Positions 12,178 through 24,899 of a stretch of DNA of 64,000 nt are shown here, in pieces; position 1 is the first letter of the stretch; each line of letters begins with the position of its first letter. The stretch spans positions 62,001-126,000 of the forward strand of contig WHUZ01000024.1 in assembly GCA_015179045.1 (NCBI GenBank), written 5' to 3'. The stretch comes from Kalaharituber pfeilii (Eukaryota > Ascomycota > Pezizomycetes > Pezizales > Pezizaceae). The translations under genes and the position numbers were made by a program. Under the pieces are notes generated by a model. It saw only the letters and a list, made by a program, of their open reading frames with translations, made no database searches and had not been told where the DNA came from.

Positions 12178-15100
12178 CTAAAAGGTCCACCTCCACTCAC
12201 CCCCTATCACCCTAAATATTGCCTCCCCTCTCAAATCCCTGGAGCTCGCTCCGGCAATAACCTTGAATTCGGTGTCCTTATCTACGACCCAGCTCTTCTT
12301 CCTATCATCGTAGTACCCCAATGAGTACTTATCTAGTACACAACTCAGCGTTGCCTTCTCTCCGGGATTCAACTCTGGTGTTTTATCGAATCCCTTCAAC
12401 TCCTTTACTGGCCTATTAAGACCCGGCTTTGAGGTTTGTGAGACATAGAACTGGACAGACTCTTTTCCAGCCACAAAGCCAGTGTTAGTGATCTCAACCT
12501 CGACGCGGATTTTGTCTTCCGGAGTATGGAATGCGTCAGCAGAGATTCGGGGAGTGGAGTAAGCGAAGGTTGTGTATGACAGTCCGAACCCGAAGGGAAA
12601 TTGTGGCTCGACTTTGGCTTTGTCGTAGTGCCGGTACCCAAGGTAGATTCCCTCGCCATATATAACCTTGGCATTTTCCCCGGGGAAGTTGTGGAAGCAA
12701 GGTGTGTCCTCCAAGCGCTTGGGGAAGGTGACGGGAAGTTTTCCGGAAGGGCAGACGGTGCCGGTGAGGACATCGAAGAGGGAGTTGCCGAGTTCTTGAC
12801 CCTGGTACCAAGCCTGTGCGCGGAGTCAGTCGCAAATTTTATTGCGGAGAAAACATTCAACGTTCCATTGAGGGTCTTAGTCAGGGGAACATACCTGGAT
12901 CAATGTTGAAACTGCATCAATCCACGGCATCGTAATCGGTGTACCAGACTGGTTCACCACAATCGCATTCGAATTCGCCTTGATGACCTGCGAAATCAAC
13001 CTATCCTGCTCTCCCGGCAGATCCATGGTCTTCATGTCATACGCCTCGCTCTCCCACTCGATATTCTTTCCAACAACCAACACAACCACATCACTCTCTT
13101 TCGCCAACTCCACTGCCTCCCCCAACAAATCCGTCTTCACCTCCTCCATGAATCCAACTCTTGACCCATCCATAACCTCATCTCTATACAACTCATCTGT
13201 ATAATGCACCGGTATTGGGTCCAGCTCACGAGACACCCCCTCGACTATCACTTTATACGTCCTCCCCGCCTCCATCTGCATATCCTTCCTCACCTCTGGC
13301 GATGCATATGCCATGAACATCTCCGACCTCTCTGAGTCTTTTGTGCGGTCCCAAATGGAGATCAACACCTCTCCATCTACCAACAACCTTCCTGGTCCGC
13401 AGGTGCCCATACTGAATGTATGCTTCCCACTCGTCTTCGGTGTCAGCAACCCTGTCGCACGATACGAGTACCGCATTCCCGGTACAAAGGACTTCGGCAA
13501 GTTATCGTAGCACGACAGCAGGGTTGATTTCCTGTGCGCGCTATGCACCGCCTCACCCGAGAATGTCATATTGTCGAAGTATTCCATGTACATCCCGTGC
13601 TCCCCATTCTTCGGCGACACACAGGTGTCCGGAAACAGCGGAATCCACTTATTCGCAAGACATCCGTCTCCCTGCTTTACTTTCAAGTGTGGATGTGTCT
13701 GCGCGACGTTCTTCACAAACTGGTCATATGGATTCTGTCTATAGTGGGGGTTGAGGGATGCAGAGCCACCTCCGGCGGCTACGGACTGACGAGAGTTGGG
13801 ACCGATGAATGCAACAGATTTGATGGTATTGAGGTTGAGCGGGAGTAGTTTCTTGTCATTTTTCAGGAGGACGATGCCTTCGGAGGCCGCTTTTCGGAGG
13901 AACGCTTGATGCTCTGGACGGTTGATGGCTTCTTCAGGTTCTTCTACCCATTGGAGGTATTTGTATTTGCCGGTCTTGTATATCTGTTCCCCAAGCAAAA
14001 TTCCAGACTCAGTAAATAGAATTGGATGATAAATTCAAATAATTGAGGCTAATACTCACCAGCTCCAGAATCCTTCTCACATTCTTATCCATCGCCTCCT
14101 CCTTCATATAGCCCAATCTCACTGCATCCACCAAATTCTTCCCCCTCTTCCTCGGGGGTCCCGGCATCTCCAAATCCAACCCCGCCTCCACACTTGGGCA
14201 AATACTGTTCATTCCGAACCAGTCACTCATGACCATACCATCGTACCCCCACTCACCCCGCAAGATATCTGTCAACAACCGCTTGTTATTACTCGCATAC
14301 ACTCCATTAATCTTGCTATAACTCGCCATCACGCACCAGGGGTTCGCTTCCCTGATTGCAATCTGGAAGGGGACAAGGTGGAGTTCACGGAGGGTGCGCT
14401 CCGATATGATCAGGTCGACTACGAATCGCTTGGTTTCTTGGTCATTGGCGGCAAAGTGTTTGACAGTAGTTGCGATTCCATGGGATTGTACGGCATTGAT
14501 ATAATGGGAGGCAAGCTTGCCGCCGAGGAATGGGTCGTCTCCGGAAAAGGACTCAAAATTACGGCCACCGAGGGGGGAGCGGTGGAGACATACTGTTGTG
14601 CTCGAAAAGGATGGTAAGTCTTCTGCGGTGATGCAGGATGGAAATGGAATAGTGAGTGATCGGTCATGACGTACGGGTCGGGGACAGCAAAATGTCAGCT
14701 TTCTTGTCTTTCACTTCATCAGCGAGAAGATGTCCTATTCCAGCAACGATATTCACATCCCAAGTGGACGCGAGAGAGACCGCACTCGGTGTAAGAGCAG
14801 CTGTAGTGCCATCGACCATGGTTCCCCCGCGGACACCAACTGGACCATCCGTCGTCTACTTTCACATCCTTGTCAGCAATTAATTGCAGTTGCCAAGTAA
14901 AAATTACGAAAAGAAAGAAAATCCTTTAATTTTACCTTCAACTGCGGTATCCCCAACCTCGGTACTCCCAACGTTCTCCATACATCCACCCCGCTCAAGA
15001 AATGCGCCTTCTCCTCTAACGTCAACAGCCTCAGCTTCTCCTCCACCCAATCCTCCATCGTCGGTGTTATCTGCATATTTGAATTTGGACCCCGATTCGA

Positions 15101-15295
15101 ATCTGTCTTTTTCCGCTTTTCTCCGTTCCGCACATCTTTCTTAGTATAGTAATCTCCGTTCTCCTGTTTCTGCTTGTTGGGATTGCCCTTCGGTATCGGT
15201 CCCTGTGGGTCCGGCGAGAGATGTGCGGAATGTAGAGGCGTGTCATGGTTGTGATTACGGTGAGGTGGAGAAATGTGAATCCCGTTGGGCTCCAT
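12178..15295 (-). CDS. Glycoside hydrolase family 3 beta-glucosidase with PA14 domain
   Basis: Five exons join in frame: 15295-14936, 14855-14675, 14592-14060, 13983-12895 and 12813-12178. The introns are 76-82 bp, all GT...AG. The product is about 932 residues. The GH3 N-terminal domain shows VKHFAANDQE and the nucleophile motif MSDW (Asp near residue 304). The second GH3 domain is split by a PA14 module (roughly 490-640), as in fungal intracellular beta-glucosidases of the BglI type. The fibronectin type III-like domain closes the protein (FGFGLSYTTF, then VEVEITNTGFVAGKESVQFYV). Expected role: release of terminal glucose from beta-glucosides; PA14 shapes the active-site entrance in known relatives. 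No signal peptide is visible. The first 80 residues are low-complexity and polar, so Met at residue 75 or 81 (TMEDWVEEKLRLLT) may be the true start, giving the usual length of about 850. Confidence 0.93.
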
Positions 15296-18200
15296 GGCGC
15301 CTTTTTATGAGCTGTGCGTGGTAAAAAGTATTCTGTGCAGGGAACCCGGGTGGGATTGTAGGTGGTATTGAAGTTCGGAGTTTCGAGTGTAGCGGTGGTA
15401 GGGAAATAAGAAGTAAGTGATCGATTTACCCGACGCTGTTTTGTTCAGGTCCGAACTTCCTTAATTTGGTTTGGGCTGGATTCAGTTGGGCTCTCGGATG
15501 GAACACCCCGCGCTGTTGCTATGTGCAGAGGACGCTAAGCTAAGGATGATGGTAGGATGGGGGGTTGTTGTATGTTCCTTCAGGGCTTCCTAAATAAACA
15601 GTCTGACACAAATTGCTTTGAACAGATAGCAGTTCGTCCAGAGACACCGAAATCCGATTCCGCTGCCCACTTGCAAGCTCAGACCACCGCAATTGGAAGA
15701 GCGAGATACTTCAGATACGGGGAAATACGAAAGGCAGTGTGATACTCGCTATTTGCGCTAGACACGGGAGGAGAAACCCGGTGGGCTAGTATTTGTCACC
15801 GGTGACTTGGAATCGAGGGGTACAAGTTTAAGTAGTACTCTCTGGATAGAAACACTCCCAATGCCTGCTTGTTCACTTCTACCAGCTTACGGTGGTTGGC
15901 AACGAATTTCCGCTGGATTGCAAGGAGGGCGGTTGCAAGGAATTGAATGGTGGCGAAAAATATGGTTCTCTGAACAGAGATTGGATGGGGTGGCGCCCCA
16001 GAAGCATAGAAAAATTCAAAAGCACTTTAAACTCAAGAGGACGCAGAGAGGTATGGGGCCACTATATACCACTGGAACACTGCTGGAGAACTGAACAGCT
16101 TCTCTGATGGAGATTTGCGCTCAATTGCGCTTTAATATATGCTTGTCAATGAATTCCTGCAGTACCATATGCACTCTCCAATGCACATCGAATGCCGCAT
16201 TTAGCCATTGGAAAATGTACGAAAGCATATATATATCTAATTTCTCGCCGGCATTCATTCGACAACTAAACCACATAGCTACAGATTGTAGCAGTAAGGG
16301 AAAAAGCAGACAGGATAGCGCAGGATACATGGGCCAATTAGGGACTTCGTCGGAGGGAATTGGAACATCCGGGCAATCGCTTCGCACTGCACGACAAGCA
16401 TACTCCGATGTCTACCTTTCCGTTCTGTGGAATATCCCACATCGAGCAAGGAATGGACGTGAGATAGTCGAGAGCCGATGGTTAAAAGAAACTACTCCCA
16501 ATTTATTTGCTCTAAGCATTGTACCGCACCCCCGTGCAAGCCCACTCACATTTATCCTTGCTAGTGGGTGCGTAATGGTAGTGGAAAGGCGGAAGTGGGT
16601 GATACCTCTTCTGAGCCTGCATATGCGTAAAGAACTGTATTTTCGGGCAATCTAATAGGAATGCTGAATTGTGTAGGTCAACGAGCTTCAGGCGACTGCA
16701 ATTACACGACGGTGGGCGGGTGTGGTTGCGGGTAATCCGTAAATCCATTAGGCCGATCTTCCCGGAAAATTCAATATGGGCGTCTCACCTTGTCCTTCGG
16801 CTGGAGTCTCATGATGTGAAGGGTGGGGCTCTGAGCGCCTGCGTTTATGACACAGGAATAGTTCGTTTGTTAACGTTACAGTACTGAGTATATAGGGCAT
16901 CTAAAGTAATTGGGTTAGGTGAGATGCACCGAGCCTGGGGCGGATGACATCATGTATCATTTATTTCCTGACACGAGAGGCACTAGACCAATTGTGTTCG
17001 TCTTCCCTGGCGCAGGCATAGCATCTCTTCCTTGCTATGTCGCCCAAATAGAAGATATATTGTTTCCATATACCAGTTTACCTCTTCGCTAGCGATTACA
17101 TAGGAGAAAGTAGCTTTGGTTTATTTATCCCTCGGGCACGCGAAATCGTCCCACCCCAAAAGAGCTTGGTTATGGGGCTCAAATGACGACAGGTACCCCT
17201 GCAGAGTCTGTGATGAGCCAAAATTCGAGGCTTCCATTGGCCAGTAGATGTCCTTGCGCTGTACACAGATACTCCCAAGAAGAAGTTTTAATCCGTTTTT
17301 GGGTGGGACGAAATTTGAGGATTTCGCGTGCCAGAGGGATTAGAACTTTATTCGGACTTTCTCCAGGATAGTTAAGTCCGCGTGCGGCAACGGAACCGAA
17401 GGTCTGTCTAGCTACGTTTGGAAATGGACCACGGGTAGCATCAAGACACATGGGGAAGTAATACTGCCACGAACGGGATAACCTACCGTTGTACTTATCC
17501 CTGCGGAAAGTGAGGTACTCCACAGGCATCGCTGAGCTGCCCCTTGACAGTCGCTAAGTGCATAGAGGAAGCAGTTACTCTACTCGTGCATGAGCACTTG
17601 TATGTATTGCAAGGTATCTTTTTTGTTACTTGATTCGTTAATACTAGAATACTCTTTTCTTCATGCATCTAACATTTTTTTCAACGATAAATCAGTGTGG
17701 CAATCACGGTGTGAATCATCAATTGGGTCAATACTCGTTTGTATTCGCTAGATAACATATAAAATACTCTCTCCACAAAATGTCGAGGCAGTAACAACAA
17801 ATCGCCGTGACTTGTATGAGCCAGCTGCTACGTACCTTGGCGCTAGGCATTGGGGACGGGGAAGCGGGAAGAAGCAAACGGTTCCGTCGCGTTTGAAATG
17901 AGCTATACCTTGAAGGGCTTACGCGGTCATGAAAAGTATAAAATCTACACAAAAGAGGTTAGCAAGTCATTGCTTGAGTGGAGAATCAACACATACTGTA
18001 TGTATTCCAGAAAACTATATTCTGCAGGTCGCGTCCGCGGGACAAATCCCGGACCCGACAGCGCGAGCCGGCTCGGAAGTAGGGTAAGTGGGGTAGGGAA
18101 ATGAGATTAGATACGTTGCGGATGTGAGGAGGCGCTGTTAATTCTACTATAGACCATTGCCGAAGTAGGGAGGCTGACTAGCGCGCTAGGGGTCGGGATT

Positions 18201-20088
18201 TTTTGCGAGCCGTGAAATGTGACACCATCAATCTGAATTATTGGACAGCTTCAGGTAACTCAGTTGTGAACCAATTTACTGAATCTTGAAAAAAAAAAAA
18301 AAAACAGTTTATCAATATTGGGATACATGGCCGTGTACCGGTATATTGAAGTTGAAAATCAAGGAGCTGCTGTAAAGTCACTAACAACTGTGGGCTGGAG
18401 TAGCAGTTTTGAGTATCAGTGGGGGTACAAGCTCTGCTCCACCAATCCGACCGTTCCGTATTTTGAACCAATACCAGTCCCATATCCTACTCAGAAAATC
18501 CTACTCCTCTATACACCTGAATCCTGAATATTCAGGTGGGCTCCTTTAACTACGTGCACTATGGGGTATTAGGGCACCGAGTTGCGCTTCCCCGTGTAGA
18601 GACTCCCATTTGACTATATGCGGTAGGTGAAGGCTCGGGGAGTCGGGTGCCGGAACGGGGGCCGCTGCAGGCGATCAATAACTTTCATGCTAGTATGCAA
18701 CTATGTGTTTCTTATGACTTGGTTAAATGGCGCCTTTTACCCTACAGATAGCTGTTTTATGTCTTATGAAAGGGTCGAGAAGACTTGTCTTATTCGTAAG
18801 CAAGTTGCAAAGGCATGAATAGCGGACGCGCGCAAGCACGGCATTTTCGAAATCTTGTACTTTATTCGCTTGCGATTTTCTCATCTAATGCTGTACTTTC
18901 GTTGACTAGTTAATCCTTGCAGGACTTCTTCTGATACCAACCATTTTATACACACGATTGAGACATGTAAGATGTTATTAATCTGGCTCCATAATAGTTT
19001 TATGGGGGGCAAACAACTGAGAATCTGCCTGGGCTTGCTGCCGGGAGATGATAGGATTTCGCTTTAGCGAAGTGTTCCACGCTTGTTTTTAGCAATACAA
19101 TCAATATGGTGTCAATCCAAAATGTTTCTTTGTACGGAAGTCCAGATAGGTATTCGCATGCTCAGAATCGCCCCAGGAATGTCGGCAGGGATCAGTTAGC
19201 GACAAGGATTCATTGTCATACGTCCATCTGTGGAGGCGTCAAAAGAGTAACTGTATACGCCTAGTAGCATATGCACGCCTACTTCGCTAGCAACAATTTC
19301 AAGTGCGCGGGTAGGTGTAGAGGGAACTCCCGCTCCGAACCCATGTTTCGGTACGGCGCCCACCTCTGTGCATGCAATACCTCTGCGTTACATTTGAACT
19401 TCACGATTTACGATATCCATTGCTTGTGTCGAGCTGCTTTCTATCATGTGCCCTGGGCGGGGTGGTGGTCTAGAGTGACTCAATAATAATAGAGTAATTA
19501 CCTATGGAGGTAGGACAGTGTTGCTCTGGAGATTGCTGCTGCTGGTAGCAAAGGCGGTACGCTATACGAAGGAGTTGGGAGGATCTATTCGTAGATCTTT
19601 TTTTTTTTTTTTTTTTTCCATTAAATCAGCGTTGTGATGGGAGGCTTACGTGAAACTGGGTATTGTGCAATGCTTCACATCAGTTTCACCGTGTACTAGT
19701 AACAACCAGAGGGCCTATGTCAACCGTGGGGGCGCAAAAGCAACATGAAGAATGGGTTGTAAAATCTGATAACTGCGCCTTATGCCCATGCATGTCTTTC
19801 CCTATGAGAACTGCGCAATAACTTAATCTCAACGTATGATATGCAGTGCGCAGTGATTCACATGATGAGCACATATTTTACGGGTCTACCTTCCTGATTG
19901 CACGGCGTGGTGATAATGATAAACACTTCCGGATATAGTACAATTGTCCACATGTTAGAATTTCCCATAGAGAGAAGGGGTTGAAATTAGAAGCTTCACC
20001 TGTTTGTAGAACTGCGTGCCTTCATTGCGGGACAGGTCTATTCGAGGCAAGTCAGTTTAGAGGCACACAGGCCTTTTTAGTTTTTATC
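15296..20088. other. Gene-free interval (about 4.8 kb)
   Basis: No coding region is supportable. The longest open stretch (16107-16655, plus) has no motif, no family resemblance and poor composition. A poly(T) run at about 19598-19618 is followed by CCATTAAATCAGCG, which resembles a decayed minus-strand family A LINE tail, but the match is too short to call. Confidence 0.5.
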
Positions 20089-20462
20089 TTTTTTTTTTGT
20101 AAATCATTACTCGCATGCCGCCCTTCTGGCTATGGCGAGATTAGTTACTTATAGAAGTAGAGAAAAAAGAAAAGAAAATGAAAAAGACAAAAGGCTCCCG
20201 CCCGTTGCCGCCGCCCCGTGAAAGTTACGAATATAAGAACTCCCCGCCAAAATAGGCACCTTCGTACAATACCAAGACGAGACGGTCACGGAAGCGGGCT
20301 TAAGACAACAAGCCAGGGCTTGGAGAGGGCAGGAGAGGGACAGACTAGGCATGAACTACAGACCGCTCCAAAGACTGGGACACAAGGTAGCAACTCTGGC
20401 GGGCCTACTGGGGGGCAAGGGACTGCGACACTGGAAATACAAATTGGGAAAAGCGGACGGTC
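20089..20462 (-). mobile_element. Family A LINE fragment, possibly 5'-inverted
   Basis: From left to right: poly(T), then the reverse complement of the family A tail (ATCATTACTCGCATGCCGCC, GGCTATGGCGAGATTAG), then A/G-rich 3' UTR to about 20220. After this comes plus-strand sequence (20246-20460) coding for the post-RNase H part of ORF2 (YQDETVTEAG, MNYRPLQRLGHKVATLAG, GKADGP). This parallels residues about 964-1035 of the intact ORF2 at 38486-41755. The tail and coding parts face opposite ways, as in twin-priming products of LINE insertion. I could not find a clean target duplication, so two separate insertions remain possible. Confidence 0.7.
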
Positions 20463-21380
20463 CATATATTTCTAGAACTTTCTTATTTCTATACTTAGCT
20501 CTCTACTACTTAACTCATTTATAAGGAGTGACTTTCTTATTTACTCTCTTACTATCTCTTCTATGAAATAAATAGTACTTATAAATTCAAGTATTTTCTT
20601 TAGTTTATCTAGTTCTAAGAAAATAAATAAACTAAATTTAAGAAATTATATATAACTTTAATAGATATAATTGAATTACTTTAAGAGTTTGTATATCATA
20701 TTTTAGGAGCTTCTAAGTTATATTTCTGAAGTTTTATAGCTCAGAACTGCAGCGTTTATACATAGTATATTAAGAAATATGTATTATCTAATTGAGTATA
20801 TATAGATAGATATCTCTATTGATTTCTACTTTCTGTTAATACTTATTTCTATAGACTATCTAAGATACATTTTTCTATGTGTAGATTCTAGAGCATTTTG
20901 AACATGTTTTATATTTTAGAGTTATATAGAAACTAAATATTAATATTTATTTTTAGTAGTAAAAATATATATAGATATTAGCTTACTACTTGTTCTATAT
21001 ATATCCAATTATTATAAAATATTTCAGATCTCTTGAATACATACTATAGAAAGTATATGCACTTACTTAAGGTTCTAAATAGCCATCTTGCTATTTTACA
21101 TCTGCATAGAGTTCAGATGCCTAATTGGGCAACTACTATGATAGAGTATCATTCAAAATTTCCAATTAGCTAACTGAGGTATAGAAGTTACTTTCCTATA
21201 CCTCTCCTAGCTGTATGTGCAATTTGGTTATCTTCTATGAAGATTTGGCCTTACAGGAGGCTATTGTTTTAATTCCGGAAGTGCGCCGGATCCCGGTAAT
21301 GCGGCGAATCCTGGTCAGTGACGTTAGCTAAGTAATAAAGAATATTGCTTAGTTCTCTTATTCTGAGAAGCAAGTTTATA
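20463..21380. other. AT-rich mutated tract
   Basis: A strongly A+T-rich block with no long frames, merging into the transposase relic on its right. It looks like old transposon DNA decayed by C-to-T change. Confidence 0.6.
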
Positions 21381-22143
21381 TACATTCTAATCTTATTGAG
21401 AAAGAAGCCCAATTTATTCAAATATATACTAAAGCAAATCGAAACCTAGAAGTGAAGTCTACACAGCGAAATGAATCTATGCATCCTCTTACTTAGCAAT
21501 TTTTAGCATCTCAGCTCAGTTTAGAGCAAGTGGCAGAGAAACTACTTTAACAACTTGAAATTATTAGTTGGGAAATTGACCAACAAACTAATACGAGCTG
21601 CAGATGGTGTGGAGAAGGGGGCGAAACGTATGCGCATCTGATGGGGGAGTGCAGGACGTGGAGGAGGAGATGGCCAGGAGGGGACGAGGAGTTGAGGAGA
21701 CCGAAGGAGTCGAGGGACGGGGACCCATTGCAGGGGGTACTGGACCTCTTGGAGGAGGGGAGTGGGGACGGAAGGAGTGAGTGTAATGTAGTTAGACATC
21801 GCCATAGCCCGAGGGGCGGCAAGCGATTAATGGAAAAAAAAAAAAAAAAAAAAAAACTAATACAGACTGAACTAACATTCCATACCTACTCGATCCACAG
21901 CCAGTCTCTTTACTAGCTGGCAAAATTACGCACTATGCTCTTTCTCTAGTTGAGCCAGCATGGTTACAAGCCCATACTTTAAGAGCTGGAGAATACAATG
22001 CTATATGCAATAGCTGTGAATTAGTCACTCGCTATGCTCTTCCTTGCGCTCACTGCCTACAGCCTTTCTTCATGACTCTGTTATTCCACCTACTCTATTT
22101 CATCCAAGATGGTTTATTGAGAGCTCTACTATTGAATCCAATG
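21381..22143 (+). pseudogene. MULE-like transposase relic with SWIM-type zinc finger
   Basis: Conceptual reading from about 21388 gives a glutamine-rich coiled segment (for example QFLASQLSLEQVAEKLL) interrupted by TAG and TAA where glutamine codons fit. After removal of the LINE at 21595-21853 the frame resumes. From 21921 it reads KITHYALSLVEPAWLQAHTL and then C-N-S-C ... PCAHC (22006-22056), a CxxC...CxH zinc-binding arrangement close to the SWIM finger at the C-terminus of Mutator-like transposases. One further frame change leads into VIPPTLFHPRWFIESS, a tail that fits such transposases. The assignment rests on motif recall and could be wrong in detail; that it is a dead protein gene is more secure. 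Confidence 0.5.
21595..21853 (+). mobile_element. 5'-truncated family A LINE insertion
   Basis: Flanked by a 10-bp duplication AAACTAATAC (21585-21594 and 21854-21863). The body encodes the last residues of LINE ORF2 (CRWCGEGGETYAHLMGECRTW, with the C-C-H-C arrangement) and ends with the family A tail: GCCATAGCCCGAGGGGCGGC, AAGCGATTAATGG and poly(A). It lies inside the MULE-like relic. Confidence 0.85.
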
Positions 22144-22352
22144 AATCCAACAGGCCGTGATCTGCATTGGACTGAAACCGCCTGGACCGGTCCAGGCCGG
22201 TATTCTCAGTGGCCTGGACCGGCCTGGACCGGCCTGGACCGGCCTGATCCACATGAATCAGGCCAACCAGGCCAGTCCAGGCCAATCAGGCCGGTCCAGG
22301 CCGATCAGGCCGGTTCAGGCCATTCAGGCCATTCAGGCCGGTTCAGGCCAAT
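22131..22352. repeat. GGCCTG palindromic minisatellite, array 1
   Basis: Starts AATGAATCCAACAGGCC, then 9-10 bp units such as AGGCCATTC and AGGCCGGTTC mixed with GGCCTGGACC. Nearly every unit is centred on the palindrome GGCC, so the array can fold into many small hairpins. Partner array at 22686-22937 lies in the opposite orientation. Confidence 0.85.
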
Positions 22353-22685
22353 TAAACGAATCACTCCACAGCTATCCAGCTGAATTGAGGCCAGAATTTA
22401 CCACATTGTTTGAGTATTTAAATGAGTAGAATCTCCCGTATGTCTAGAATTTTAAACAGCAGCGGTCTACGACTTTTGTCAAGTATGTATCACACTTTGT
22501 ATTCAAGTATATATACTAAGAAATATTTTAGAAATGATGGACCTTCCAGATAATACAACAGACTGGACTCAATTCTTCGATGATGATACCTGATGCGCAA
22601 CTGTCAATTACTGATAGTGGAAATATCCAGGACTATTAAAATCTAATTCACCTGGGTTAAATTCCAAAATCGCTTGAATTTACGT

Positions 22686-22937
22686 AAATGGCCTGGTCGG
22701 CCTGGACTGGCCTGAATGGCCTGAACCGGCCTGAATGGCCTGAACCGGCCTGAATGGCCTGGACCGGCCTGATTGGCCTGATTGTTTCAGGCCGCCTGGG
22801 CCGGTCCAGGCGGCCCTCACGGCCTGGCCTGATTGTTCAGGCCAGGCCAGGCCCAGAATTTCACGGTCCAGGCCAGTCCAGGCCTCCGGTTGGCCTGGCC
22901 TGGCCTGGCCTGTTGGATTCATTGATAATTGAATCCG
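22686..22937. repeat. GGCCTG palindromic minisatellite, array 2 (inverted)
   Basis: The same unit set as array 1 but reversed. It ends GGCCTGTTGGATTCATTGAT, the reverse complement of the start of array 1. About 330 bp of unrelated AT-rich sequence separates the two, so together they form a large imperfect inverted repeat. Confidence 0.85.
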
Positions 22938-23018
22938 CTACTTGGACTATGCCAGCATTTATTGATCTTACCCAAGCTGAAAGCTCCCCAGAATCAACAC
23001 CAGCTCCCGCACTAGTAT

Positions 23019-23110
23019 CAGCATCAGCACCAGCACCAGCACCAGTACCAGTGCCCGCACTAGCACTAGCATCAACACCGGCCCGAGCACCGATACCAGT
23101 ACCGGCATGC
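23019..23110. repeat. CAGCAC/CAGTACC simple repeat
   Basis: Imperfect hexamer repeats (CACCAGCACCAGTACC) that would translate as Ala/Pro/Val-rich sequence. The surrounding 22947-23219 frame is open, but I cannot show that it is a gene. Confidence 0.6.
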
Positions 23111-23859
23111 GATCTGAAGACCTGTGCCGTAGATACCGTACAGTCCCCTGTAGATACCTCTGCATCCGGGCAGGCTAGACTACCTTACTATATACTTCGC
23201 CACATGCTTGGTAATTCTTGACTCTATTCTTGTTACAATAGGAAATGACCCTTAAAAATTTTTTCTTTAGATACTATCCCTGTGGCGTTCTTCAGGGTCT
23301 CCACCTATTCCCACTTTCCTGAGTGTTGAGTTGACCCTCTATGAGTATGAGATACAGATGTATGTGAGGCGTACGAAGTGTGCAAGTGAGGTATGTGAAG
23401 TTGCTTATTGTGTAAGTGAGGGAGTATGCGAGAGTGCAACTTGTATGACTTATGCGAAGCATGCGAGTATGCAAGAGTGCAAGTTGTGTGAATTTAGAGT
23501 TTATACTAGCCCAAAGATACTCAAAGCTGCCCAAAGATGCCCAAGACACTTGAGATGTGAGTTATCGTACTTTCGTTCTTTAGCCACAGCTTCCTGGTCA
23601 AAGAGACCAATATAAGATAGACAGATAGTATCCACTACTGTCTTGCAATGGACCGGAACAGTGAGAACTGTTGTAATGAATGTATGACCAAATGCGAGTG
23701 CGAGTACGAAAAGAAGAGCAAAGAAGGAGGTTGTTGATTATATGTGCTACAGTACAAAAAGTCTATATATGATAACACCTCACGTGCTACTTTTATCTCC
23801 ACGTGCCTTTCATGCCAAGCTTGCGTTTTACCCATTCTATCGCTGTCATCACAGCAGGA

Positions 23860-24718
23860 GACTCAGTAGGGTTCCGGTGGGTTGGCACCAAAGCTACTGT
23901 GGGATGGGGAGGTTGCAGGTATGAGAGGTGCCCACAAGGCATTTTATGGCAGGGTGAAAGTGTTACTGCTCGCAGACTCTCAGGCAGCAATCAGCGCAGT
24001 CAAGACAGCAGGAAAAACAGGAAAAGTGAGGACCTGGCGCGTGTGGTAGAGCTCATGGCTGAAAGGCGGCAGAGGTTGAGGGATGCCAGAGCTGTGAGGG
24101 TTGCGTGGGTCAAGGCCCATCTAGGGATAGAGATGGTAGGTGAGAGGGTAAAAGAGGGGTCAAGTGCATGAGGTACATTGGGCAGGCTACTGAGGGTGGA
24201 CTGCGCCAGGAGTTAGTTCAAAAAAGAAAGGAGGAGAGAGAGCGAGCTGGGTTCGAGAAGGGCAAATTTGTGAAGTGGGGCAGAAGAGCTCTTACAAACT
24301 ACACCTGGCTGTGGACTGGGAAAGGAGGAGCCACATGGAGGAGGAAGATCAGTGGTGGGGAGGTGCAATGCACCTGCGGGAAGGCTTGGAGTGCAGAACA
24401 TGGGTGTTCAAGTGCAGCGAGCTGGGACGGCCGGGGGGAAGGAGGGGGACGGTGGGGTGGTCACCTGGCAGTGCTGGGGGGGCTTAGGGGGGAGGGGTGG
24501 GGGGGGACGCAGGGGGGTGGAGGGGGCGACCCGGTCGAAGAATGGTTCGCTGGCCTCGGTCTGGGCTAGCCGTAGGACCGGAGGGTACATTAGGTGCCCA
24601 ATGTGTGTACATATGTAGTGAGTGGGTAGATAGGTAGTTGCTTAACCTGACCCGGGTATATGGGTCCCTGCCATATGCTGGTAGCCTGTATGCGGGGTTA
24701 CGTGACTCAAAAAAAAAA
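23860..24718 (+). mobile_element. Degenerate LINE, family B (RNase H and 3' end)
   Basis: Frames reading LLADSQAAISAVKTAGKTGK and VRVAWVKAHLGIE are the centre and end of a LINE-type RNase H domain, split by frameshifts. Downstream come a charged linker and CTCGKAWSAEH, a cysteine/histidine C-terminus. The element ends with the family B tail CCCGGGTATATGGGTCCCTG ... GCGGGGTTACGTGACTC and poly(A) (24647-24718). It is clearly inactive and its 5' boundary is approximate. Confidence 0.75.
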
Positions 24719-24899
24719 GAGAGCCTATTGGGAATTTCGGCCGTGCATGGTGATCATACACTTCCAGCTAGTATATGAAGTATAAGAAGTGAAATTGGGA
24801 TGCCGCAACTACGAAATATGTGGAATATCTCATGCATGCTCATGTGTGTGCTCAACATGCTGAAGATGCCCAGAATTCCTGCTCGCGCCCAATATACTT

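Noticed and set aside
16107..16655. 182-codon open frame
   Set aside because: No motif, poor codon bias, no flanking exons; consistent with chance in a long gene-free region.
22947..23221. Ala/Pro-rich frame as a gene
   Set aside because: The composition is produced by a CAGCAC simple repeat next to the palindromic arrays, with no supporting domain.
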